A DNA stretch of 64,000 nucleotides from Citrus sinensis (Eukaryota > Streptophyta > Magnoliopsida > Sapindales > Rutaceae). Position 1 is the first letter of the stretch, and each line of letters starts with the position of its first letter. A program made the translations under genes and the position numbers. The notes under the pieces are model-generated. The model saw nothing but the letters and a program-made list of their open reading frames with translations. It searched no databases and had not been told where the DNA came from. Of the stretch, positions 41,390-54,300 are shown in pieces. The stretch covers positions 21,893,501 through 21,957,500 of the forward strand of contig NC_068559.1 of NCBI RefSeq assembly GCF_022201045.2. The letters run 5' to 3'.

Positions 41390-43357
41390 TCATGCATCTT
41401 CACTGTCTTTTGTAGTCTCTAGTTCATTCAATGAGGACGCATCCGCAAATAATTTCTCTCTTGAGTTGCAGATAGATGCATTAGGTCTGGAATCCTCATA
41501 GTCAATCTCTAGCAATGTTGGATCACAGGGTGCTTTGAAATGAAGTGATTGCAAGAAGTTGAAGTATGCATACTTGATATCAAATTGCATGTCATACCCT
41601 GCCAATGCCATAAATGCAATAGTTTATGTCTTACATAAGATGTGATTTAAATCTTAAAATATGGACACAAAAATGATGCTTTAGCCTTACAATAGTTTAA
41701 GGCAATAGTGTATCCATTGTCATCTGGGCTCTGTCTAACGTGATGAAACCACATGCTTGGCCTGCATTAACTCCACCACATTGACCTCAGAGTTACGAAC
41801 TGCTTTTCGAAACCAAATTAATCTGACCATTCAAAAAGTCAAGTTCAAACATTATAATATTTTTCTTTGTCCACCATTTTGCACCATCCTAAACCAAAGC
41901 TTGATTCTTTATTAACATTTCTGGAACCAGAGAAACTTTGTTTTCCTTGTAGGTAATGAAAGAGGGATGTACTTAAGAAGTTACCCCACAGGCCTATTGC
42001 TTATAAATGAATCTTACATGCGGTTTATGCCCACAACCCTGCATGCTATATTTATGTACAGGACAGACTAACTCAACACTTTATCTAACTAAACAATAAA
42101 AAGCATCATCCAATAAAATTCGTGTCTTTGTATACAACTGATATATGAAATGGATGCTTGAATGCAACTATTTTTATTTTCATCACTTATCGTCAAAACA
42201 TGCCACTCCAACCAGAAACAGATACTAAACTTGATTTTCCCTTGTTCCATTGCAAGATATATATCCAAGTAGACCATTCCCGTATACTCATTTCATTCAA
42301 AACGCTTTTCAGAACAATCACAGCCTAACTGCAAACCTGGAGATATTATAACTGGAGTCGAAATGCATTCATTTATAAAGAAAAAAAGAATATAAATCTT
42401 ACAAGTAGAGAATCTCTCCCGCGTTGACAGTACATTCAAATGGCTTAGGCCCATTAAAATACAATGGAAATTTAGCCATTTCGCTTTCTCTAGTCTCCGG
42501 AGATGGATAAGGATTCACACTACACCAAGGCACATATCTCACAGGCTCCTCCAGCTCCAACGTAAACCGTTCCACATCCTACATACCAACATTCAAGTTT
42601 CCACATTATTCAGAAATCAGAATCAATGGGCTGAAATAAAAATAAGAAAGAAATGAATCAATCATTTTACATTTACTCGGGAATAGGAGTAATGAGCAGC
42701 AGGATACTGACGAATGTACATACGATGAACATCGGTAGGAGGAAGCAAAAGAAAATGCTTTTGTCCCGAAACGACAGTGTAGAGATTCTCATAATGATCC
42801 TTATGAAACGAAGTCTCCGAAAGTTGATTCCCAATCCAAAGATTCACAGCCTCGGGGTAACACCCAAGAGCTTCAGTAGCCCAAGCAATATGCTCATCAC
42901 AATCAGAACCCAAAACCGAATACTCATCCCGAAAGCAATCGTTCTGCTGCTGCAAGTACGCGACCACGTCACCATTCTTTGAATTCGAAACCAGTTGAAG
43001 CGCTTCATCAAACGGCAAGCGCTCCACGTGGGCAGAGGCGAAACACTGGGAGATTTCTCCAGACCGCGGGTGGGTGAGTGTGACGAGCGAGTCGGCGCGG
43101 CCGTTGGGCGAGAGGTGGACGGAGACGGGAGGAGATGAGCTGAGGGTTTTGGAAAGATAAGAGGGGTGGGGCCAAAGCGAAAAAGCTGGCCATTGGTGAT
43201 GTAGGCTGACGTTTTTGATGATGCATGGTTTGTTTTGAGAAACGTAGTCTCTGAGGAACTGGAGTGGCGTCGGTGGTGACTCGAGGCGTTCGATGGTTGA
43301 GTTGCTGCCTAAACTCAGCTCCCTCACTTCATCCCACAGTTTCTTTACTTCTTGCAT
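41390..43357 (-). CDS. JMJ32: JmjC-domain 2-oxoglutarate oxygenase, JMJD7/JMJ32 type
   Basis: Four exons on the minus strand are 42677-43357, 42403-42578, 41691-41761 and 41390-41598. All have GT-AG sites and keep frame, giving 378 residues. The JmjC fold carries the iron motif H185-x-D187 (SFHKDHYEN), with the third ligand in WFHHV (H292 or H293, encoded by exon 3). NLWIGN (172-177) and SGQKHFLLLPP (197-207) are JMJD7-like. Animal JMJD7 hydroxylates lysine in the DRG GTPases. Arabidopsis JMJ32 (At3g45880) has been reported to remove H3K27 methylation at FLC with JMJ30. Which activity applies here cannot be told from sequence. The C-terminal tail is acidic and polar. Length matches the plant family. 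Confidence 0.88.
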
Positions 43358-44262
43358 AATTTTACACCGTTGCCACTCCGCCCGAGGCCGCCGCTGCTCT
43401 TTCGTTGATTTGAATTTTGGGGATTTAATACACTTTCATTCCGCTTTCGGGTAAACCGGGATCACGATTTTGAGTGAACCGGAAATCCTTTTTAGTAAAT
43501 GTTAATTGACAAACTCAATCTTTTGATATTATGTAAACTATTGCAACGACATTTATATAATTTCACAATAAACTCACAATAAGCCTCAGATTGTAGGATT
43601 AGCTTGTGAAATATGCAACGTATAGGAGACTCGTATGTCAATTAAAAATAATAATATTGATGGAGCCATATATATAGTTACTATAGTCTATATATAACTA
43701 CATCTCTCACCTTATAAAGCTAATGAAAGGGAGTTTCAACTCCTCTATCTTAATATTCTCATAAAAAATCAATAATAAAATTATTATATTAGAAAAAACT
43801 AGTGAAATATAATGTATAAGACTGATATGTTAATTAATTATACTAATAGATGAATATCTCCCGTCTTATAAAGTTAAAACAAACAAAACCAACATTCTAT
43901 AACAAAACCAACATTCTATCCTAAATTTAAGAAGAGAAAGTGTCGACCGGCCAATTGAGATTTCTTAACACTAATACTTTGTCATTAATAAAATTATGAT
44001 TGTTGTGATATTATGTTGTTAATGGCTATCCATAATAACTATTAATTCTTTATTGGGTTATCATTTATCAACTCACAATTGATTTGCATTTACCATTGAA
44101 TTTTATAAGAGATGTATATATTTTATTTTAATCCCAAGTTAATAGCGTTTTAAGTTAAAATTTGGTAGAAGTTCTATAATTTATTTTGGTCTATTTCTCC
44201 ATGACTTCACCTCAATATCCTATTTAAGATTTTTTTTTGAATTCATCGTGTTTAAGAAAACA
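43358..44262. other. Upstream region of the JmjC gene and spacer
   Basis: The first 100-200 bases are probably the JmjC gene's 5' leader and promoter. The rest is AT-rich with no recognised gene. Confidence 0.3.
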
Positions 44263-44334
44263 TATATATACATATACATACATATGCATATACATACATG
44301 TATATATATATACACGCGCGCGCGCGTGCGCGCG

Positions 44335-44392
<58 letters not shown>
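44263..44392. repeat. Compound microsatellite (CATATA)n(CG)n(CA)n(TA)n
   Basis: A run of catata words passes into (CG)n with one TG break (about 44314-44335), then (CA)n (about 44335-44348), then (TA)n (about 44348-44386). It lies between the divergent JmjC and PRP40C genes. A shorter acatatata repeat follows near 44443-44462. Confidence 0.95.
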
Positions 44393-44699
44393 GCCCCCAA
44401 GATTATGGTCGGGTTAATAACAATATCAAGCTTATTGACAAAACATATATATACATATATATAGTCCTAAGGGCGTTTTTGGATTGGGAACAGCATCAAA
44501 CTTATAGCAGCAAGCGTTCGTGCTCGAGTTTTGGGGTAAGGGAGAAAAAAATATATATATTTGAGTTTTGTCCACCCTCATACTTAAAATAAAAATATAC
44601 ACACACATATGTGAGGGTAATGTAGTAACTTCAAGTGGTTGTTTGGAGACTAATTTGGTCATTTCGGTGGTCATCATACATCCGTAAAATTTTTGCACA
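44393..44699. other. Upstream region of the PRP40C-type gene
   Basis: Non-coding sequence between the microsatellite and the candidate leader exon. The core promoter is expected near its right end, but no TATA box was chosen. Confidence 0.3.
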
Positions 44700-44785
44700 A
44701 TTGAGAGATTGGAGTTATATTGCGTGCTATTCCCTTCCCTCCACTCGCTAATTCATCAGGCGGAGTCTCCATTCATTCGGTCTGG
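44700..44785 (+). other. Candidate 5' untranslated exon of the PRP40C-type gene
   Basis: A CT-rich stretch ends in a good donor (tcggtctg/gttagta) near 44785. The matching acceptor (cttgtggcag) ends at 45319, seven bases before the ATG. The transcription start within 44.6-44.75 kb is not defined. This is inferred from splice signals only. Confidence 0.4.
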
Positions 44786-45325
44786 TTAGTATTTTTCTTG
44801 ACTGCATTCCTGTTTGTTTCCCGAGAGAAAAATGAAAAAGAGTGACCTGTTTGTTTACTTCTCTATTCGCTCGTATTCCTCTCCACTCTAAAAGTTATTG
44901 TTAGGTTTTTCGTTTTTCCTTTTGAAATACAAATTACATGGCTAATGTCGCTAGGGTTTCTTTCTTTCTCTAGTTATGATTTGTAGTTTGTTTTTTTAAT
45001 TTGTACTGAAGCATGATACAAATGTTTCCTAAGTTGAAAACATACATAAAAATTCTTAAAGAAGAAGAAGAAGGCATTGGCTCTCTGTTTAGAACAGCTC
45101 TGGCATGACATTAAGAATTGCCATTGAAATTTTTCCTTCTAAGCCTATAATCATTCAAGAAATGTTACCTTTTGATTTTGAATGAATCTAACTGTTTAGA
45201 ATCATCTTTAGTATGCGCACAGTGGCTTAGCCAGGAATTTATTATTATTATTATTATTTTCAATCTTGAGTGCTAATTATGTATTTTGGACCTTATGTTA
45301 ATATTATCTTGTGGCAGATCAAATA

Positions 45326-48300
45326 ATGACATCACCAGCTTGGTTACCTCCAGAAGTACAGCAATTGACAGCCAATGCTCCTATTTCAGGTAAACCTGTG
45401 GGAGGATCATTGGTGGCTTCTTCGACTCCAATTGCTCCTACATCAAATGGTTCTGATACTGCTACAAATGATTCAATAAGTGGGCCTTCTCAAGCAAAAT
45501 CTGTGACTGCCACTGGCGGTGTTATTCCCCAATCATCTTTCTCTTTCCAGAACTCGGAAGGCTCTGGGCATTCAGCATCTTCTGTCAGTGCCGGTTTATC
45601 TCATTTTTCGCATGTATGGATGGTTACATATCTAATTCTTATTCAGTTAATACTTATGTTATTTTAATTTTGCTGAAATGCAGGTTATTAACTCAAATCC
45701 ATCTGTTCCACCTGGTGTTTCCTCTTTTACTTACAGCGCTTCACAAACCGTTGTTGGTTACTCTCCTAACCAGCAGTTCCAACCTAATATGGTGCGAGTT
45801 GATTCCTCTTAAAACCTTTTTTGTTTCTCTAGTAAATGTTTACACGAGGAGATGACAATTACAACCTGAAATTATACTGGTACTGTACGATCTTTAAAGG
45901 ACATTTTGTTGGAAAGACTTTATTATCACGACTAACAAAACCACAATTTTAATTCATCTTGATGTCTGGATGTCCTAGATGGCACCCACTAACAGATAAG
46001 TTATATTCCTCAGTTTATTTTGACGATCCTTGTATATATAACTAAATTATTACATGGCACCTTATACTGTGTTTTCAAACTCTGTCTTCATATTAAATCT
46101 ATTCTGGTGCTTTTTTCTTCCGTTTCACCATCTTTTAAAGAACTTAAGTTATTTGTCTGGGACTCATTTTTAAGAAGGGTCGGAAGCTTTTGTTATTTAT
46201 GGTTCTGTAGTGTGTGGACAACTGGACCTCAGGAAATTATTTAATTATGCATGATTTTGTCTTTTTCATGACGCAAATTGCTTGTATGAGTTTTGAGATT
46301 CAGTTTATGAAGGAGTGGTTGCTCTAGATTATATATTGTGATATCTAGTTACCGCTTACAAACATGTTGACTGTATTTGACATTGGATAATGAGCAATTA
46401 AAGCTTATGAATAAATGGAGTAAAATTGAGATCATTTTTTATTTTTGATTTGCTTTGCTTATTTTAGAATAAACTTGAAGCTGTTGAAGATGCTGGTCTT
46501 GGCTCATCTACATCAACTAATTCTCAGCCTGTTCAAGCGTCGGTGAGAACTTTTTCAGACTCTACAGTGGCTACATCTTCTGCCACTGCACTTAGCACAA
46601 CAACTTCGTGGATGCCTACCATCCCGTCATTTTCCACACCTCCTGGATTGTTTGTAACTCCTCAAACACAAGCTCCCCCTGGATTATTAACCTTGAGAAC
46701 AAAGGATACTTCATCTGCATTTGGGGATTTTTACTCTTCTGCAGGGTTGAGACCCAGTGTGCCAACCCCTTCTGCTCCATCAAATTCAGGTTCAGCCATT
46801 CAGCATCAGATATACCCTACCTATCCATCATTACCTCCTATAGGTGTTTCTCCCCAAGGACCACTGCTGCAGCCACCTCAGATGGGTGTCAGGCCTTGGT
46901 TACCGTTTCTGCCATATCCTGCTGCTTATCCTTCTCCCTTTCCTTTGCCAGCGCATGGCATGCCTAATCCTTCTGTTTCACAAATTGATGCTCAACCTCC
47001 TGGTTTATCTTCGATGAGAACTGCTGCTGCAACTTCACATTCTGCTATTCCAGGACATCAGTTGGTTGGCACTTCTGGAAATACAGAAGCACCTCCTTCA
47101 GGAACTGGTACGCTTAGGGTTTATGGTAGATTACTGATCAACTAGCGATGTAAGATCTTTTTCTTTCATCAATTTAACCTGGAGTTTTTCTTGCTTTATC
47201 AATTGTGGCATCTCTCACAGATAAAAAGGAGCATGTACATGATGTGAGCTCAAGGATCGGAGCTTCGGTCAATGAACAATTAGATGCCTGGACAGCCCAC
47301 AAGACTGACACAGGGATTGTCTACTATTATAATGCTGTAACAGGAGAATCGACTTATGAAAAACCTGCTGGCTTTAAGGGGGAGGTATAAATAGTTATGA
47401 CCTTTCATCATTTGTTTACGAGTAATTAGTTAATTTATTTATTTGTTTTGCAATCTTCTGAATTATTGGTGGAACAGCATAGTATTAGATGAAGAAGAAG
47501 TGTTTGTAACCCATGGCATGATAGGGTATTCCATTGTTGAAATGTCTACATGTGATATTGAATATGGATTTATGGCACTTATCATTTGCCTAGTTTGATT
47601 TTTAACATGTTCTCTTAGAGAGATGTTAGCATTTTTGTGAAAGGCTTGTATTATTTGAAATTATCTGCTGTCACTTCTTTTTATCATACCTGGGCTATAT
47701 ATATATATACTTCTCTTTACAAGCTACCATCTGTTGTTCATATGATTGAATTGACCATCACTTATTGCTTTATATTAGCTAATTTTAGTGTTGTTGACCG
47801 TGTGCCTGATTGTATTTGTATTTTGATGTTGTGCAGCCAGACAAAGTTCCTGTGCAGCCAACTCCGATTTCAATGTAAGTTTCAACTTTAAGAGATCTTC
47901 ATATGTTACCTATTATATAAATTGTGGGTTTTCTACTGGAATGTTCTGATAGTGGTTATAATGTGAACATTTGTTCTTCCCTACTAGATTGGATGAATCA
48001 AAGGATAAGAATGATTTTTTGCCCATTTGTTGAATAAATTTAAATATGCAGCTGTCTGGGCAGTCTTTGAAATAATTGCTCAACAACTTTCACATGGGTG
48101 TTGGTTCTCATGGCATCACTTTTCATCTCGTAAAGGAGCATTTTAAAGTAAATATTAAATATTTTATTTGTATTTTTAAAGCCATTTTCCCCTTGTTTCT
48201 TCCTTTTCTTCACATATCTTGTAGATGCAGATTATTGTCAATGTTTTTAGTCGATTTTCTCAACAATTCATGCTTGTTTACTGATGGTCATTTATTTCAA

Positions 48301-51300
48301 CTGTTATATGCAAAAACAGATCGACATGCTTGTTTTGATTTTTAGTTATACATTCTTAGGAAATTGATGGTTTGAAGCTTGTTTTGTGAGTAAAGATCAA
48401 AAGGATACTTGTTTGAGTTGAGAACAAAATGTTCGTGAATCTTGACTTAATTTATCGTGCTTGGATTTTCCTATTTATTCTGCATTTTGATAATCCTTAT
48501 TAGATATGTTAAGACGATAGCCACTTGTATGGACAATAATTTATCACGGTCATGTTTCTCAACAAACCCAAAACCTGTTTTACTGACAACTTTGAAAAAG
48601 TGAATAAACTGTATTTGGATCCTTTTGGCTGATGTTTCATCCTCATCCTCTCCCAACCCAAACACCACCCCCCCCCCCCCCCCCCCCCCGCCGCGGATAG
48701 TTACCTTTGCCATTAATTCTTGATATGCAATCCTCTCATTTAACAGAAGTCTAAACACCTAACAAGAAAAGAAGTATGCCTAAGTCACTCACTGGAAATA
48801 GAGTTGTCTATTTATATATTTCCTTGAATTTCTGGCTTAAAATAACTTTTGAGTGTGCTTTTGCTATACTGGAGCATTGTTACAACCTTTCCATTAAATT
48901 TAGTGTAGGATTTGATTGTTCTTGGTGATTAGAGTTTTTGCAGGAGTTTCCATGTTGAAGGAACGCATGTAAACTTGCTTTGCAAATTATGTCATGTTTT
49001 CTTGTGTATAGGGAGCATTTGACTGGCACTGATTGGGCATTGGTTACCACAAATGATGGCAAAAAGTATTACTACAACAGCAAAATGAAGGTATGATATT
49101 GAATTTGAATTTTGGTCAGTTATGTGGGAAAATTGTTCATTCCGGTATCATCTGGACTGGATGTTTTGTTCCAGTACAACTTGGCTCTTTGATATAAATA
49201 ATCAATGTTCGTATTGAAAAGAATTTTATTAGTAATGTTTCATGAAGTATGTTAACTTCTATTGTCATACTGATATGCTGGCTCGTCTTTGTAAAGACGT
49301 ATTTAAGTCAACAGCTTTGACAGGTAAAAGTAGATGATAACACTTGAGATTGTCACATGTTATAGATTTAGCTGTTCATATGTATCATAACACCATATGT
49401 ACTTGCTTTTTTATTTGCCAATCAGGTAAGCAGCTGGCAGATTCCCAGTGAGGTGACAGAATTGAAAAAGAAAGAGGATGATGACACATTGAAAGAACAG
49501 TCAGTGCCAAATACCAACATTGTGATTGAGAAAGGATCTAATGCAATAAGTTTGAGTTCTCCTGCTGTAAACACAGGTGGCCGTGATGCCACAGCTCTCA
49601 GAACCTCAAGTATGCCTGGATCATCATCTGCTCTGGATTTGATAAAGAAGAAGTTGCAGGACTCTGGAACTCCTACTGCTTCACCTGCCCCAGTTTCATC
49701 AGCAGCAGCGACATCTGAATCAAATGGCTCTAAAGCAGTTGAGGTCACTGTTAAGGGCTTGCAAAATGAGAACACTAAAGATAAGTTAAAAGATATTAAT
49801 GGAGATGGTACTATGTCCGATTCATCTTCAGATTCAGAAGATGGAGAGACTGGACCAACAAAGGAGGAGTGTATAATTAAATTTAAGGTACCTTTAAAAT
49901 TTTATTTTTGCTTTTTTAAATATTCTTTTTTTTTCTTTTATGTTGAGTTGATTTGGTTTTTGTAGTTGTCCACTTGTCCTTCCCCATGAGAGTTCCGGTG
50001 TCTTTCATAGGATTTCATTTATGTATTTTGTTAATATTTTTTTTATTACTGTTGTCTTCAAATGCTTTACTATTTCTCTTTGATGCAACTTTAAAAGTAG
50101 CCAGTGAAAAATGCTAGTTGCCTAAACTTATTTTTTATCTTGCCCATGATACTTGCAGGAAATGCTCAAGGAGCGAGGAGTGGCACCATTCTCAAAATGG
50201 GAGAAGGAACTGCCGAAGATAGTGTTTGATCCCCGTTTTAAGGTTTGTTCAGTCCAATGAATATGAATTATTTTTTCTGAAAGATCTCTTTTAAGGAAAC
50301 ATCTAAATTGCTGAGGGAAACATTCATTAAACGAGAACTCTCCATGTCAGTTGTCTGCCCAAAGTTGAACATCCTTGTTCCACAAATAATTAATGTGAGG
50401 GGAAAAAGAAGGATATTCCTTTGGTATTGCTTTCAAAGTGTTTCTGACTGTTCCCCATTTACCACATTGGCGTCTCTAGTGTTTGAATGGGACTCATATG
50501 CTTTGCTAATCAATGCATGTACTCTAAAACCTAAAGTAAACCTTTTTCCATAGGGTAACTTGATAATGTATGCGTACCTGTGCAAGTTTATTTTTCAAAA
50601 ACGCAATTAAACCTTTTATTTTATTGTTATAGTTTATTGATCTTAACAACTTAAAATACAGGACGGTAAATGTCCCTAAATGTCTCACTATTTGTTATAT
50701 TTTATTTGACTTCTTAATGCATGAGTTGGTAATTATCTGTCAAATCATTGTGTTCATTTATCTATTCTTGCTGTATCAGCTTCTTAATGCATGAGTTGGT
50801 AATTATCTGTCAAATCATTGTGTTCATTTATCTATTCTTGCTGTATCAGATCTTATATATTATTTTGTTCTCTGATAACTACTTTAACATATCCATATAA
50901 TATTTTATTTGCATCCTGTCTGGACCCTTGCTTCAAGAGTTGTTGGCTTAAGTGCACTGTTCAGTTCACTACAACGTTCTTTTGTGTAATTGGCAATCAC
51001 TCTTTAGTGTAATTCAGGGCAATGGTCTCTGAGACTTTGAAACTAATTTTACAGCGTTAAAATTTTTGCCTTGTATTTTTTATTTTTTGCCTTTTATTTT
51101 TTCCCCTATGGTGTTTGTATTTATATGAGGACAATTCATTTATGCTGTGTATACATGCAGTAGCCTTTTGCTGACTCTCCTGCTGCAACAGTGCGAACAA
51201 TCTTCCCTATTACATAAATAAGTTCATGCTGCTTATCTTATTGGGAGGCTATCTTCTGTTGCAGGCTATTCAAAGTCAATCTGCAAGGAGGGCCTTGTTT

Positions 51301-54300
51301 GAACGTTATGTTAAAACACGAGCTGAGGAGGAACGAAAGGAAAAACGAGCAGCTCAAAAGGCTGCGATAGAGGGATTCAAGCAGTTGCTAGAGGAAGTGT
51401 CAGAGGTACAAAACCTCTTTGGAACTGAAGTATCTTCTTATTTTAATATATTTTTTTTTGTACCAACACTTATTAGACAATCCTTGACTTTGAAACTTGG
51501 GGCAGCAAATTGCTTATAGACGATATTTTAATTTTCAGGATATTGACCACAGCACTGATTATCAGACTTTCAAAAAGAAATGGGGCAGTGATCCACGTTT
51601 TGAGGCCTTAGACCGCAAGGATCGGGAGTTGTTATTGAACGAAAGGTATTGTCTTTTTTCAGAAAGAAAATTAGCTTCAGCTCTTTTTCTGCCTTGTATA
51701 TGTGATCATTTTGCAATACCTCAGCATCTGCTTTTTGGAGTGCTATTTTAGAGAACTGTTTGAGGCCTGATGCACCCCCCGCAAAGTCACCTGTCAAGTA
51801 CCTAGGACCATTTAACATGTGATACTGTGGATTAAAAATAATTGAGGCCCGATTCACCCCCATAAAGTTGCCTGTCAAGTACCTACAAACAATCTCATTT
51901 AACTTTGATACTGTGGATTAAAAATAAGTTACATCTGTATAATCTTCTTTTCTCTGATCCTTTTGGGAATTGACATCTAACATGATTGTGGACACAGCTA
52001 TTGATTTCTGTTGTTTACTCTGGGGATCAATGATGTTTCAGCTGGTAGTAGGCCAGAAACTAGCTTCTTAGATACAATTTTTCCCTTTTAGCTGATGAAT
52101 TGATTTTTGATTTGTACGGTAGTAACTGTTTCTGATTTAAAATGCGTCACTCGTATCATATTATTTAGACAAGGTTTTACTTCTGTGTCAGGGTCCTTCC
52201 TTTGAAGAGGGCTGCTGAAGAAAAAGCTCAAGCAATACGTGCCGCTGCAGCCTCTAGCTTCAAATCTATGCTCCGAGAAAAAGGGGATATAACTCTTAGT
52301 TCCCGTTGGTCGAAGGTTGGTGTAATTACCCATCATATTTTGCCAATTTCCTGCATATAATGTTCTTAAAATTTGGCATCTAGAATGTTGAAGAGTTATA
52401 CATTGTTGAAGTGTAACTCGGTTTCAAGGCATATATTTATGGTTAGAGCTAGAAATCATTCCTGGAAAGAGTAAATTTTAAGTGATTCAGCCGAATAGTT
52501 CCCTCTTCTCACATAACATACTAAGAATAGGAGAAATTTTCTCTTATTATCAAGACGCAAATCAAAGGAGAACAAATTTATCAATGCTTTAGGGGCTGTG
52601 TGCTCTTGAATTTCTATATTATTCAAATTACTCAGTTAAATTCCATCTCCACTCTGAGGCAGCATCCCTGACCATTTTAGATTTGATAGGCTCATTCTTG
52701 GAAAGAATTAATCTCTAGAAATGAGGAAATTTCCTACAAGAGAGGTCTCCTGCCCAAATCTCTTCCCAAAACTGCATTTTCTCATCGTTTCCCACTGCCC
52801 ACCTGATTTGAAGGAAAAAATTATTCATATGAGATGGCTTTGCAAGGACATCTATTAGATCCAGGTTGAGCAAATAGAGTCCCATCCATTGGTATGGAGT
52901 CCATATTTACTTCTTATAACCCTCTGCGAAAAAAGAATCTTTTTCTAATGGAAACCTCCACAACCACTTGGCTAATAAAGCTCAATTTTCTGTTAAAATT
53001 GTTGAAAATAAGGATTCGTTATCATGTTTTAGATTGAAAAGTATACTAACCTTGTCATATGCAAAATATAATGCTGAATTTTAAGGCAGTGGATGTATTC
53101 AAGAACAATGGTGGTTACATTTTCAGAAGAGTGGTTTAGTTGTAATGTCATTAATGATCACTTTTACACAATTGTTTCAATCAATGGAATTGTTTGCATA
53201 ATTTTGTAGAACACTATGCTACTCTATTAAAAATTTATATTCCAATTTTGATGAGGAAGTTCTTTGATTGGAATAAACAGTACTATTCATTAATCATCTG
53301 TTTATTAATTTATTTTTTGGATGTAGGTGAAGGATATTCTACGGGATGACCCAAGATATAAATCTGTTAGGCATGAGGATAGGGAAGTTATATTTAATGA
53401 ATATGTACGTGAATTAAAGGCTGCTGAAGAGGAAGCAGAAAGAGAGGCAAAAGCCAGAAGGGAAGAGCAGGTATACATTTAAAATTTTTTGTAAAGAATA
53501 TCTCTCTTATTTTTTCTGTTTCCTCAATTCCTATCGTTGCTTTAAGAAAAATATGATTGGCTCTGCATTATTAATGCCTTAGTGGATTTTGTTGAACTAC
53601 TTGTTTTTTAAAACATCAGTGAAAATTCTAGACAATTGGCTTATAAAATTTTAGTGCTGCAAGTACATTAACTACAAGGCAACTTGGATGTTTTCCATAG
53701 TGATTTAATTGTGTGAGGGCGCCTGCTTCCTTGTGGGTCTTCTATTTTCAATTTATATCTTTTGTTGTCTGTTAATAATAATTCTGCACCCAGGTCTTAT
53801 TACTTGATATTGTTGCCTTCATGAAAACAATATTTAATATAATTCATACATTCATGATTATTACTAATTTCAAGACACAATAAAATGCGAAATCTGATCA
53901 TTTACAACAGTTAGCTTTCGCTACTAAATGTGCCACTTTTGTGGTCGTGCTGAACCAAAGGTTCTTGTAACATACCCCTTAGTTTTGACGTTTTTGGGTG
54001 GGATTTTTCTTGAGTTACTGGGAAACATAATGGTGCAAGCAGAGTAAGGATACATCTAGTGTACATTGTTTCTTTGTTTTTTCATATATTTGTTTGTGGA
54101 GTTATCTTTCTCTTTTATGTTCATGGCATGCATTGAACCTGCGCAAGGGTGGCAATTTGGGTCAGGATTCATATATTTGATTTGGTTCGATGCGAATTAA
54201 ATGGGTTTGGGTATGAAAAAGTTGATTCATTTAATAAATGGGTGAATTCGATTCGATTCGCTAATTAAACGAATTGAATCCGGGTTTGAGGATATTGATT

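Noticed and set aside
44237..44592. Open frames across the microsatellite
   Set aside because: They are translations of simple (TA)n, (CA)n and (CG)n repeats.
51570..51878. Minus-strand open frame in the PRP40C gene
   Set aside because: It overlaps a coding exon and an intron antisense, with no domain.
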